In this document: piece after piece, positions 31,061 to 37,644 of the stretch
How the letters are laid out: each line of letters begins with the position of its first letter
How positions within the stretch are numbered: position 1 is the first letter of the stretch
Assembly: GCA_003454975.1 (NCBI GenBank)
Contig: DMST01000357.1
Location: 4,524-43,354 of the forward strand
DNA length: 38,831 bases
Direction of reading: 5' to 3'
Source of the DNA: Cytophagales bacterium
GTDB lineage: Bacteria; Bacteroidota; Bacteroidia; Cytophagales; Cyclobacteriaceae
Notes under the pieces: generated by a model
Told to the model about the DNA's origin: nothing
Database searches by the model: none
The model's input: the letters and a program-made list of their open reading frames with translations, nothing else
Translations under genes and position numbers: made by a program

Positions 31061-31089
31061 AAAACAGAAAAGCCTCCGGGTAGGAGGCT
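31061..31089 (-). terminator. intrinsic terminator for the 97-residue membrane protein gene
   Basis: AGCCTCC (31071-31077) and GGAGGCT (31083-31089) form a 7-bp stem; on the minus strand it is followed by a T-rich run (TTTCTGTTTT). It lies between the convergent S41 gene and the small minus-strand gene. On the plus strand no T-run follows, so it serves mainly the minus strand. Confidence 0.75.
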
Positions 31090-31095
31090 CATTCA

Positions 31096-31389
31096 TTACA
31101 AAGGGGGGAAAAACCACCGCAATAGTGGAGGTACGGCATACCAAAGAGTAACTAAAATGCCTAAGGCTGTACCAAGCTGAGCCAAGGTGATCCACAAATC
31201 TTGTTTTCGGAGCAGACTTGCATCTTTTCGCATTTGTTTGATGATCTGGGGAGAAGCCTCTTGAAATGTATAAGCCTTTTTGGGCTTTACAGAGACTCTT
31301 GACTCGGGCATCCACTGACGGAAGCCTCTTTCCTTGTGTAGAAGCGAATGATTACGCTCTAGCTGTTTTTGAGATTCTGATACGGGCAT
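31096..31389 (-). CDS. 97-residue single-pass membrane protein, unknown
   Basis: The N-terminal two thirds are hydrophilic and basic (SLLHKERGFRQWMPESRVSVKPKKAY region). A predicted membrane helix at about 67-90 (LWITLAQLGTALGILVTLWYAVPPLL) precedes a short aromatic/proline end RWFFPPL. This suggests an inner-membrane protein with a cytoplasmic basic domain. It matches no family I know. A terminator directly follows it and a near-match to the -7 box (TAACTTTA, 31441-31448 on the minus strand) lies about 50 bases upstream, which supports a real gene. Confidence 0.6.
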   Translation of the reverse strand: MPVSESQKQLERNHSLLHKERGFRQWMPESRVSVKPKKAYTFQEASPQIIKQMRKDASLLRKQDLWITLAQLGTALGILVTLWYAVPPLLRWFFPPL

Positions 31390-31550
31390 AGCGTTGAGAT
31401 AAGATTGTGTAACTAACAGTATATACGTAAAATCAAAGAGTAAAGTTAACCCAAATTAGTCTAACGGAAAAGTCAAGAGGGGTGAAATTCATTTACTAAC
31501 CAAAGCGTGATATGGTATTTAGTGGTGGTACTACTCTTTTGGAGTCAACC

Positions 31551-31580
31551 AAAAAAGGTCCTACCAAACCGTAGGACCTT
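31551..31580 (-). terminator. intrinsic terminator for LiaF-like gene
   Basis: AAGGTCCTAC (31555-31564) pairs with GTAGGACCTT (31571-31580), a 10-bp stem with a 6-base loop; on the minus strand a T-run follows (A 31551-31556). Confidence 0.85.
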
Positions 31581-31583
31581 AGG

Positions 31584-31599
31584 TAATTAGCGCTAATTA
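31584..31599. repeat. 16-bp perfect palindrome
   Basis: TAATTAGCGCTAATTA is fully self-complementary and sits 4 bases from the terminator stem at 31580, inside the 3' untranslated region of the LiaF-like gene. Confidence 0.6.
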
Positions 31600-31717
31600 G
31601 GCCTGGTGGAGATTTTGGCTGAAATTCCTAATGGAGTGTTCGGCAGAAGATGATCACTCCAAGTAGACTGACGTCGAACTTTTATGTCTAATAAAGCGCG
31701 TTGTGGGCTCGTCATGA

Positions 31718-32452
31718 TTACACAAAGTTTTTGATTTCACCACCGCCCATGATCACAGTACCGCGGATGATCAGTTCCTTATGTCCCTCGCCCTCCTGCA
31801 CAGTAGAGAGCCGTTTCCGGCTATCACTAAAGCCACCTAAGATGGCTGTGACTTCTATTCGGACCTTCCAGTCGGAAGGAACTATGAAAGAGCCGCCACC
31901 AAACATGGCAAACAGATCAATGACCACCGGACCTTCTTTGATGTCAGCATTGCTGAGGTCATAGTTGCCTCCACCCATGAAGCAGGTTACTTTCCCACCT
32001 TTGAAGTCATTAGAAGTCACACTAATGTCTCCCCCACCTAGTACAGCGGTCACGTTCAGGATATCATCACTTTGCTCTCGTGAAGTATTCGTATCCCAGT
32101 TGGGTTTGGAGAACGAGCTAAGCCGACCGCGGCCAAAGATGACCAATATGCCTCCTACGATAATGAGGATGGGCCAGAAGACCTGCCAGTCTAAAAAGTC
32201 AATGTCCAACACGTCTTCGAAAAAATCACGCAAAAGAAAGAACCCGCCAATAGCAATTACAATCACTCCCGGGATCCGCTGCTCATCAGAGAACAGCATA
32301 GCGGTGCCTACCAACAGCATGATGCCTTTCCAGTTGAAGAAAAAGTCTCGGAACTCCCAGGGGATTAAATTCAGGTTAGAAAGAAGGAACATGCCTCCTA
32401 CTAGAATAAGCAAAATGCCGAACGAAGCGGAACGTGTAGATCTTTGTGACAT
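31718..32452 (-). CDS. LiaF-like membrane protein (DUF5668 + LiaF C-terminal domain)
   Basis: 244 residues. Four membrane helices occupy about the first 110 residues (FGILLILVGGMFLLSNL, GIMLLVGTAMLFS, GVIVIAIGGFFLLRDF, VFWPILIIVGGILVIFG). A soluble beta-helix-like domain with regularly spaced Gly-Gly-Gly repeats follows (VLGGGDI, FMGGGNYDL, MFGGGSF, ILGGFSD, MGGGEIKNF). This is the architecture of LiaF and related cell-wall-stress proteins; in Firmicutes LiaF restrains the LiaRS two-component system. No liaR or liaS is in the window, so only a likely envelope-stress-linked role can be offered. The ATG at 32452 follows a -7 box by three bases; a TTG two codons earlier overlaps that box and is unlikely. 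Confidence 0.85.
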   Translation of the reverse strand: MSQRSTRSASFGILLILVGGMFLLSNLNLIPWEFRDFFFNWKGIMLLVGTAMLFSDEQRIPGVIVIAIGGFFLLRDFFEDVLDIDFLDWQVFWPILIIVGGILVIFGRGRLSSFSKPNWDTNTSREQSDDILNVTAVLGGGDISVTSNDFKGGKVTCFMGGGNYDLSNADIKEGPVVIDLFAMFGGGSFIVPSDWKVRIEVTAILGGFSDSRKRLSTVQEGEGHKELIIRGTVIMGGGEIKNFV

Positions 32453-32455
32453 ACC

Positions 32456-32483
32456 CAAATATATGAGATTGTTTACAGTACAA
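32456..32483 (-). promoter_or_regulatory. promoter of LiaF-like gene (TTG-N17-TATATTTG)
   Basis: On the minus strand TTG (32483-32481), 17 bases and TATATTTG (32463-32456) give both Bacteroidota promoter elements at standard spacing. Only three bases separate the -7 box from the ATG, so transcription is predicted to start within or at the start codon. Confidence 0.55.
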
Positions 32484-32557
32484 TCTTACGGCTAAGGTAA
32501 GAGCCTGCCTATTAATAATCGGTAAGTCCGGGTATTTAGTCGGGGAAACCGGAAGCT

Positions 32558-32597
32558 AAAAAAGAAAGCTACGCCCAAATTACAGGGGTAGCTTTCT
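32558..32597 (-). terminator. intrinsic terminator for lectin gene
   Basis: AGAAAGCTAC (32563-32572) pairs perfectly with GTAGCTTTCT (32588-32597), loop 15 bases; a T-run follows on the minus strand (A 32558-32563). It lies about 110 bases past the lectin stop. Confidence 0.75.
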
Positions 32598-32703
32598 GCG
32601 CTACAACGTGCATATTCCAGGAGTAGCGTGTCCTGTTCTCTTCGTAGAGTTGCAATAAAGATGAAAGGGGAATTGGTTTTACCTTTTGGGTTTTTATGGG
32701 AAG

Positions 32704-33489
32704 TTACATCACCGTGATACCTTTTATCTGGAAGTCTAGCAGCATCTGGTCTTGCCAGGCGGTGTAGGTAGAACCAGTAATGCCCACAAAACCGGTGGCC
32801 TTCCCTTGCCCTATAAGGGTCTTCAGGTCGTTGTTTTTGAAGCGATAGTCCAGGCGACAGGCATCTTGTGTTCCCTCATCCATCCAGGCCACCATCAGCC
32901 CATCATTGGCACGATAGTATAGTCGGAGTGAATGCTCTTCGTAGGCATGCTCTTCCTTAAGTTTTTTGCCCAAATTGGGCAGAGGTTTCTTGGCTAGTTG
33001 GTTAGCAGCCTGGCAACCCCGATAGTGAAAGGCCAAGTGTTTCTGAACCAGGCCTACATCTTGTTTGCCACTGTTTTCCTGATAGGTATCATTATTTACA
33101 AAAGCATCTACTTCTAGTGCCAGAATGTGTTGGTTGAGGGGGCTGGGTTTGGCCTTGGCGGAAATACCTGAACGATCATAACCCAGATAAGCCCCTGGTC
33201 CTCCAAGGTAATGGGAGCCATAATTTTGAAACACCAACGCCAATCCATCACCACCTGGGATACCCGTGAAATCGGGTTTGCCGCCCGGATTAGCAAATGC
33301 GAAGTTGATCTGAATCTCAAAATCCAAAGTTAAAATAAGGGGATAGGGCCACCAGGCAGCGCCTGCAAGCCCTTGCGATGTTTTCAAGGCTTCCTTGGCC
33401 GGAGTTAAATTAATGTGGTTGGCCTTGCGGATGGCAGAGCCCACTAAATTCATCTCGGCTAATTCTGTTAGATAAGTTGAAAAATTCAT
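32704..33489 (-). CDS. L-type (legume-like) lectin-domain protein without signal peptide
   Basis: 261 residues. The domain pattern of L-type lectins is clear: GGDGLALVFQN, LGGPGAYLGYD, ALEVDAFVNND (the metal-coordinating Asp and Asn loop) and VGITGSTYTAWQDQMLLDFQI at the end. In bacteria this fold is normally found on secreted, multidomain proteins. Here the protein has neither a signal peptide nor a T9SS tag: the ATG start gives MNFSTYLTELAEMNLVGSAI, and the longer TTG start at 33546 adds only hydrophilic residues. It may therefore act inside the cell or be exported by an unusual route; alternatively it is a degenerate copy. An 18-bp inverted repeat lies 16-34 bases before the ATG. Confidence 0.75.
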   Translation of the reverse strand: MNFSTYLTELAEMNLVGSAIRKANHINLTPAKEALKTSQGLAGAAWWPYPLILTLDFEIQINFAFANPGGKPDFTGIPGGDGLALVFQNYGSHYLGGPGAYLGYDRSGISAKAKPSPLNQHILALEVDAFVNNDTYQENSGKQDVGLVQKHLAFHYRGCQAANQLAKKPLPNLGKKLKEEHAYEEHSLRLYYRANDGLMVAWMDEGTQDACRLDYRFKNNDLKTLIGQGKATGFVGITGSTYTAWQDQMLLDFQIKGITVM

Positions 33490-33505
33490 GTGGTTGCGAT
33501 TGGGG

Positions 33506-33523
33506 TGTATATGATCATACACA
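33506..33523 (-). promoter_or_regulatory. 18-bp inverted repeat, possible operator of lectin gene
   Basis: TGTATATGATCATACACA is an inverted repeat with one mismatched pair out of nine, placed just upstream of the ATG at 33489. The dyad and position fit a binding site for a dimeric regulator that would block the start region. Confidence 0.4.
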
Positions 33524-33873
33524 AGTATCCCATTATTAATTTTCAATTGCTGAGTAGTGGAGTTTACTTTCTTTCTTGTGATTATTTATAGTGAAAATGG
33601 TAAAAATTAAAGGGGTTGGTTTTGTGATGGTTATGAAAGAATTGGAGGGTGGATGAAAGTAAATATTGGGCAGTACCGCAGCAATATGGGTTCTTCCGCG
33701 TAGATTTACGCGGGGTTTCACTTATTATTTGAAGGGTATTCCTGTTTGAGGTATGTAAGGAATTTTCCTGATGATGAAATACTAATGACGTAGGGAATTG
33801 TATGCAATTTGGCGTTTTACGTTGAGAAGCTTTAGTGCTTGAATAATTCCCACATGCTTTTCAAAAGCTGCAT

Positions 33874-33913
33874 AAAAAATCCCGACGCTCACAAAGACTA
33901 GGAACGTCGGGAT
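33874..33913 (-). terminator. intrinsic terminator for DegP-like gene
   Basis: ATCCCGACG (33879-33887) pairs with CGTCGGGAT (33905-33913), 17-base loop; on the minus strand a run of T follows (A 33874-33879). It starts 24 bases past the stop of the protease gene. Confidence 0.85.
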
Positions 33914-33937
33914 GTTTTTGGTGTTGAAATTTATTGC

Positions 33938-35383
33938 TTAGAAATAATAAGAATAATATCCTTTTACACCTCGTTTGTTAACCCCTTTGATGATCACTCT
34001 ACCGCGTGCTGCAGAAAGAGCCTCTACTACATCTTGAGGTTCGTCCATGGCTTTGCTGTTCACGTAGGTAATGATAAACCCTTCCTCCAAATTGAGTCTG
34101 CGTATTAGGCCGTCGGTGACGCGATTTACCCGCACGCCATGTTGAATTTGTAATAGGTCACGTTCTACCTGAGGTACTCGCTCAAACTGAGCCCCTAGTT
34201 CTGCAGAGGAGAACACCTCTCGTTTCAGAAACTCGGTGCCACCTTCGCGATTTCTAAGTTCCAGGTTGGTTTCAAAGAGCTTACCTTCTCTAGAGAAAAC
34301 CACATTGATATTGTCCCCAGGGGAGAAATAGCTTAGTTGCTCGTCAAACTCGGCCCGAGTGTTTATTTCTACCTTCTCGATTTTTACGATGATGTCTCCT
34401 TTGGCCAAGCCCGCTTCTTCGGCGGCGCCGTTGGTTTGTAAGTAGTGCAACATAACCCCGCGGACTTCCTCCATATTCATTTGGTCGGCTAGCTGGGGTT
34501 CCAGGTCAATTACCTCTCCGCCGAAGAAGGCTTTTTGTACCTCACCGTACCGAATAAGGTCGTCTACCACCTTCTTCACTATATCAACCGGTACGGCAAA
34601 ACCATAGCCTGCGTACGATCCAGTACGGGAGAGGATGGCGGTGTTGATGCCCACTAAGGATCCGTATTGGTTTACCAAGGCTCCGCCAGAGTTACCCGGG
34701 TTGATGGCCGCATCGGTTTGGATGAACGATTCTATAGGGAAAGCCCCTTTTAGAATATTTATCTCCCGGCCCTTGGCGCTTACGATGCCAGCCGTCACGG
34801 TAGAGTTGAGGTTGAAGGGGTTGCCCACGGCCAATACCCATTCGCCTACCTGCAAATCGCTGCTGCGCGAGATGTCAATAGCGGGAAGTCGCTCTCCATC
34901 AATTTTCAGCACCGCCAAATCTGTGCTGGGGTCTGACCCCACTACCTTGGCAGGGTAGGTGCGGCGGTTAAAAATCACTTCTACGCCCAAGGCGTTTTCA
35001 ATCACGTGGTTGTTGGTAATGATGTATCCGTCCGAGGTGTAAATTACCCCGCTACCGCTACTTACCTCTTGGGTACTGCCGCCACCGTTGAAGAACCAGT
35101 CGTACATGCTACGGCTGTTGTAGTTCTCTCGTACACTTTTGATGTATACGACACTGGGCGTGGCCTTAGCCGATGCCTCGGTGAAATCACGCGGTGGAGG
35201 GGGTAACTCTCTATTGTCCGTCGACTCCAAATGTGGAGATCGGTAGTTGGCGTAGTGTGCAGCTTCGGTTTCTACTACTTGTACAACTTCGGTGCTAGTA
35301 CTTGATGAAAAAAACTGAAAGGTAAATGCCCCGGCTAAGCCCGCAATAAATCCAATCGTCAGGGTGTACCATGTATGCTTCAT
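33938..35383 (-). CDS. DegP/HtrA-type serine protease with two PDZ domains
   Basis: 481 residues. An N-terminal helix (about 7-25) is a signal anchor or signal peptide, so the enzyme acts in the periplasm. The trypsin-like domain has His126 in IITNNHVI, Asp155 in STDLAVLK and Ser232 in INPGNSGGAL, an intact triad. PDZ 1 (about 285-375) and a shorter PDZ 2 at the C-terminus (about 415-475) follow. The family degrades or refolds misfolded envelope proteins. The protein is close in length to DegP (about 455-480). It diverges from the GH3-family gene, and no clear TAnnTTTG box is visible on its own strand. The C-terminus ends in GYYSYYF, rather aromatic. Confidence 0.94.
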   Translation of the reverse strand: MKHTWYTLTIGFIAGLAGAFTFQFFSSSTSTEVVQVVETEAAHYANYRSPHLESTDNRELPPPPRDFTEASAKATPSVVYIKSVRENYNSRSMYDWFFNGGGSTQEVSSGSGVIYTSDGYIITNNHVIENALGVEVIFNRRTYPAKVVGSDPSTDLAVLKIDGERLPAIDISRSSDLQVGEWVLAVGNPFNLNSTVTAGIVSAKGREINILKGAFPIESFIQTDAAINPGNSGGALVNQYGSLVGINTAILSRTGSYAGYGFAVPVDIVKKVVDDLIRYGEVQKAFFGGEVIDLEPQLADQMNMEEVRGVMLHYLQTNGAAEEAGLAKGDIIVKIEKVEINTRAEFDEQLSYFSPGDNINVVFSREGKLFETNLELRNREGGTEFLKREVFSSAELGAQFERVPQVERDLLQIQHGVRVNRVTDGLIRRLNLEEGFIITYVNSKAMDEPQDVVEALSAARGRVIIKGVNKRGVKGYYSYYF

Positions 35384-35498
35384 GCGCTGTTAGAATTTAA
35401 TTCCCGTTCAGAACAAAAAACGAACCAAAGCCAAATTCGGTATTCACAATTGAGGAAGCAAAACCTTTTTCTGTCGAAGGCAAAATCGACAAATTGGT

Positions 35499-35506
35499 TA
35501 CTTTTG
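35499..35506 (+). promoter_or_regulatory. -7 promoter box five bases before GH3-family ATG
   Basis: TACTTTTG matches TAnnTTTG and ends five bases before the ATG at 35512, so a leaderless message is predicted. It also excludes a longer frame starting with TTG at 35494. Confidence 0.5.
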
Positions 35507-35511
35507 GGGCC

Positions 35512-37008
35512 ATGGGAATTCGAGGAACACTGAGTAAGCCCCTGGCTCGTTACATTGTGCGTCAGCAGAATAAATGGGCCGCCAAACCAATTGAAACACA
35601 GCAAGAAGTGTTTAATCAGTTGATTGCCAAAGGCCAACACACGGTTTTTGGCAAAGATCATGACTTTGCTAGTATTCGCTCACATGCGGACTTTGTGGAG
35701 CGTGTGCCGGTGCGGGATTACGAAGCACTCCGCCCGTGGGTAGACCGCATGGTGGACGGAGAGAAGGATATGCTGTGGCCTGGCAAGCCTTTGTATTATG
35801 CGAAAACTTCGGGTACTACTTCCGGAGCCAAGTACATTCCGATAACCAAAGAGTCCATTCCTTATCATATTAATAGTGCACGTAATGCCCTCATGAACTA
35901 CATCGTAGAGACTGGGAACAGTGCATTTCTGGATAAGAAACTGATTTTTCTTTCGGGTAGTCCCGTGATGGAAAAGAAGAATGGTGTTCATTTGGGACGC
36001 CTTTCAGGTATTGTCAACCATCACGTACCCTCCTGGTTACGCAGCAATCAAATGCCCAGTTATGAGACCAATTGTATCGAGGATTGGGAGGAAAAGTTAG
36101 ACAAAATCATTGATGAGACCCTGGACCAGGACATGAGCCTAATCTCGGGCATTCCACCTTGGGTCCAGATGTACTTTGATAGGATTCAGGAGCGGACAGA
36201 TAAGAATATTGAGGAGGTATTTCCCAATTTTCAGGTATTTGTATACGGGGGGGTGAATTTCGAACCCTATCGGGCAAAACTGTACGAAAGTATCGGCCGT
36301 AAGATTGATAGCGTAGAGCTTTACCCTGCCTCCGAGGGCTTCTTTGCCTACCAAGATTCTCAGACAGAACCAGGAATGCTCCTGCTTCTTAGCTCGGGCA
36401 TGTTCTATGAATTTGTGCCTGCCGAGGAGTATTTCAACGAGAACCCCACGCGCTTATCTATTGGTGAAGTAGAGCTGAATAAGAACTATGCTTTGATTAT
36501 CAATTCCAATGCGGGACTTTGGGGCTACTCCATTGGGGACACTATAAAGTTTGTGAGCAAAGACCCTTACCGAGTGATTGTTTCCGGTAGAATCAAGCAT
36601 TTTATTTCTGCCTTTGGAGAACACGTAATCGGGGAGGAAGTGGAGAAGGCCATGCGCTTTGCCCAAGAAAAACACTCTGAGGTGGAAGTGGTTGAGTTTA
36701 CCGTAGGTCCTAACGTTACCCCCACAGAGGGATTGCCATTGCACGAGTGGTATGTGTCTTTCGCTACCCCGCCTAAGGATGGGGCTGCCTTTGCATTGGA
36801 CCTGGATAATAACCTACGTAAGTTGAATACTTACTACGATGATCTAATTACGGGCGCCATTCTACGGCCTTGTGAGATTGTCTCATTGCAACCCACAGCC
36901 TTTCAGGATTACATGAAGAGTATCGGGAAGCTAGGCGGCCAAAACAAAGTACCTCGTCTTAGCAATGACCGTAAAATTCCTGACGCCCTCCAAGCGTACC
37001 GTATTTAG
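35512..37008 (+). CDS. GH3-family acyl-adenylating enzyme
   Basis: 498 residues. The ATP-binding loop YAKTSGTTSGAKYIP (about 102-116) and later blocks such as YPASEGFFAYQD and YSIGDTIKFVSKDPYRVIVSGR are characteristic of the GH3 auxin-responsive protein family, a branch of the ANL adenylating superfamily. The plant members conjugate amino acids to jasmonate or auxin; the bacterial members are common in Bacteroidota, but their substrate is not established. The active site loops look complete, so it should adenylate a carboxylic acid and transfer it to an amine or thiol. Single gene, divergent from degP. A small TTGCCG/CGGCAA hairpin follows the stop (37013-37028) but has no T-run. Confidence 0.88.
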   Translation: MGIRGTLSKPLARYIVRQQNKWAAKPIETQQEVFNQLIAKGQHTVFGKDHDFASIRSHADFVERVPVRDYEALRPWVDRMVDGEKDMLWPGKPLYYAKTSGTTSGAKYIPITKESIPYHINSARNALMNYIVETGNSAFLDKKLIFLSGSPVMEKKNGVHLGRLSGIVNHHVPSWLRSNQMPSYETNCIEDWEEKLDKIIDETLDQDMSLISGIPPWVQMYFDRIQERTDKNIEEVFPNFQVFVYGGVNFEPYRAKLYESIGRKIDSVELYPASEGFFAYQDSQTEPGMLLLLSSGMFYEFVPAEEYFNENPTRLSIGEVELNKNYALIINSNAGLWGYSIGDTIKFVSKDPYRVIVSGRIKHFISAFGEHVIGEEVEKAMRFAQEKHSEVEVVEFTVGPNVTPTEGLPLHEWYVSFATPPKDGAAFALDLDNNLRKLNTYYDDLITGAILRPCEIVSLQPTAFQDYMKSIGKLGGQNKVPRLSNDRKIPDALQAYRI

Positions 37009-37016
37009 CTCCTTGC

Positions 37017-37088
37017 CGAATGCGGCAATGCAATAATGAGCCAATGGGTTAATGTGCTAATTCGGTAATTTGATAATGTGCAAATGGC
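37017..37088. repeat. degenerate 8-bp tandem repeat, nine units
   Basis: AAT(G/T) occurs exactly every 8 bases at 37019, 37027, 37035, 37043, 37051, 37059, 37067, 37075 and 37083, giving nine consecutive units of form NNAATKNN. The flanking bases vary while the phase is perfect. It lies after the GH3-family gene and overlaps its weak 3' hairpin. Confidence 0.75.
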
Positions 37089-37160
37089 TTGTCCCGATAC
37101 TGATTTAGCTTTACACTCGGAGTACAAGTATGAATGAATTATTGGCTCTACGCTACTCCA

Positions 37161-37195
37161 ACTAATAACTTATGACTAACCACTAATAACTATTC
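37161..37195. repeat. degenerate 7-bp tandem repeat, five units
   Basis: Units ACTAATA, ACTTATG, ACTAACC, ACTAATA and ACTATTC are consecutive and in phase. The array crosses the stop codon of the GNAT gene (37183-37185 on the minus strand) and so encodes its last few residues. Confidence 0.65.
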
Positions 37196-37644
37196 TGCAC
37201 CATAGTATAGTGCTCTATATCGCACTCCAGAAAGAGGTCGCCTTCTTTCTCGAATCCAAATCTTGCGTATAGCGGCATAGCAGGAAGCTGGGCGTGTAGA
37301 TACCGTTTCTTTCCTGCCGTTTTGGAGTGAGCGCCTATATCGTCCAGAACGGCTTGTACTAAGGCTCCACCCATTCCTTTGCCCCGGTAGGCCTTGCGAA
37401 CGGCGAAGCGTTCCAACTTCACTCCATTGTCGGTGAATCGCCAGCGGGCACATCCTGCCGGCTCGCCGTTCTCATCCAGGCCTAAAAAGTGATAAGAAGT
37501 TTCTTCAAACTCATCAAATTCCTCCTCGGGTTCTACTTCCTGCTCTACCACAAATACTTCTTCGCGGATAGCAAACACCTTGTTTAACTCCTCTGCGGTG
37601 GTGGTGCGGATGACCTGAAAGGAGTTAGATACCGGCATCGTCAT
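37183..37644 (-). CDS. GNAT N-acetyltransferase
   Basis: 153 residues with a GNAT fold. The acetyl-CoA pyrophosphate loop is VRKAYRGKGMGGALVQ (R-x-x-G-x-G/A pattern), preceded by ARWRFTDNGVKLERFAV and followed by LHAQLPAMPLYARFGFE. The acidic N-terminal part (VFVVEQEVEPEEEFDEFEE) and the motif order resemble ElaA-like acetyltransferases; the substrate is unknown. Its start overlaps the 3' end of phoH by 20 bases, so it is cotranscribed and perhaps translationally coupled; ATGs at 37644 and 37638 are both possible. The last codons lie in the 7-bp repeat array, so the C-terminal residues NSY may be accidental. Confidence 0.9.
   Translation of the reverse strand: MTMPVSNSFQVIRTTTAEELNKVFAIREEVFVVEQEVEPEEEFDEFEETSYHFLGLDENGEPAGCARWRFTDNGVKLERFAVRKAYRGKGMGGALVQAVLDDIGAHSKTAGKKRYLHAQLPAMPLYARFGFEKEGDLFLECDIEHYTMVQNSY

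Larger units (their letters stand above)
31390..31717. other. intergenic region with terminator and 16-bp palindrome
   Basis: No gene is supported here. It holds the probable promoter region of the small gene at 31389, the terminator of the LiaF-like gene (31551-31580), a perfect 16-bp palindrome (31584-31599) and a weak GGAGTG/CACTCC inverted repeat near 31635-31660. The 3' untranslated part of the LiaF-like message would be about 140 bases long. Confidence 0.6.
33490..33937. other. intergenic region between lectin and DegP-like genes
   Basis: No gene supported; a 61-codon frame (33536-33721) is not convincing. Contents: the dyad at 33506-33523, a hairpin CCGCGTA/TACGCGG (33696-33713) without T-run, a GCTTTT/AAAAGC dyad (33856-33868), and the terminator at 33874-33913. 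Confidence 0.6.

Noticed and set aside
31965..32495. 176-codon plus-strand frame
   Set aside because: Lies antisense to the LiaF-like gene; composition is low-complexity Pro/Ser/Met, typical of a shadow frame.
37013..37028. TTGCCG/CGGCAA hairpin as terminator of the GH3-family gene
   Set aside because: Six-base stem with no T-run; part of it belongs to the 8-bp array.
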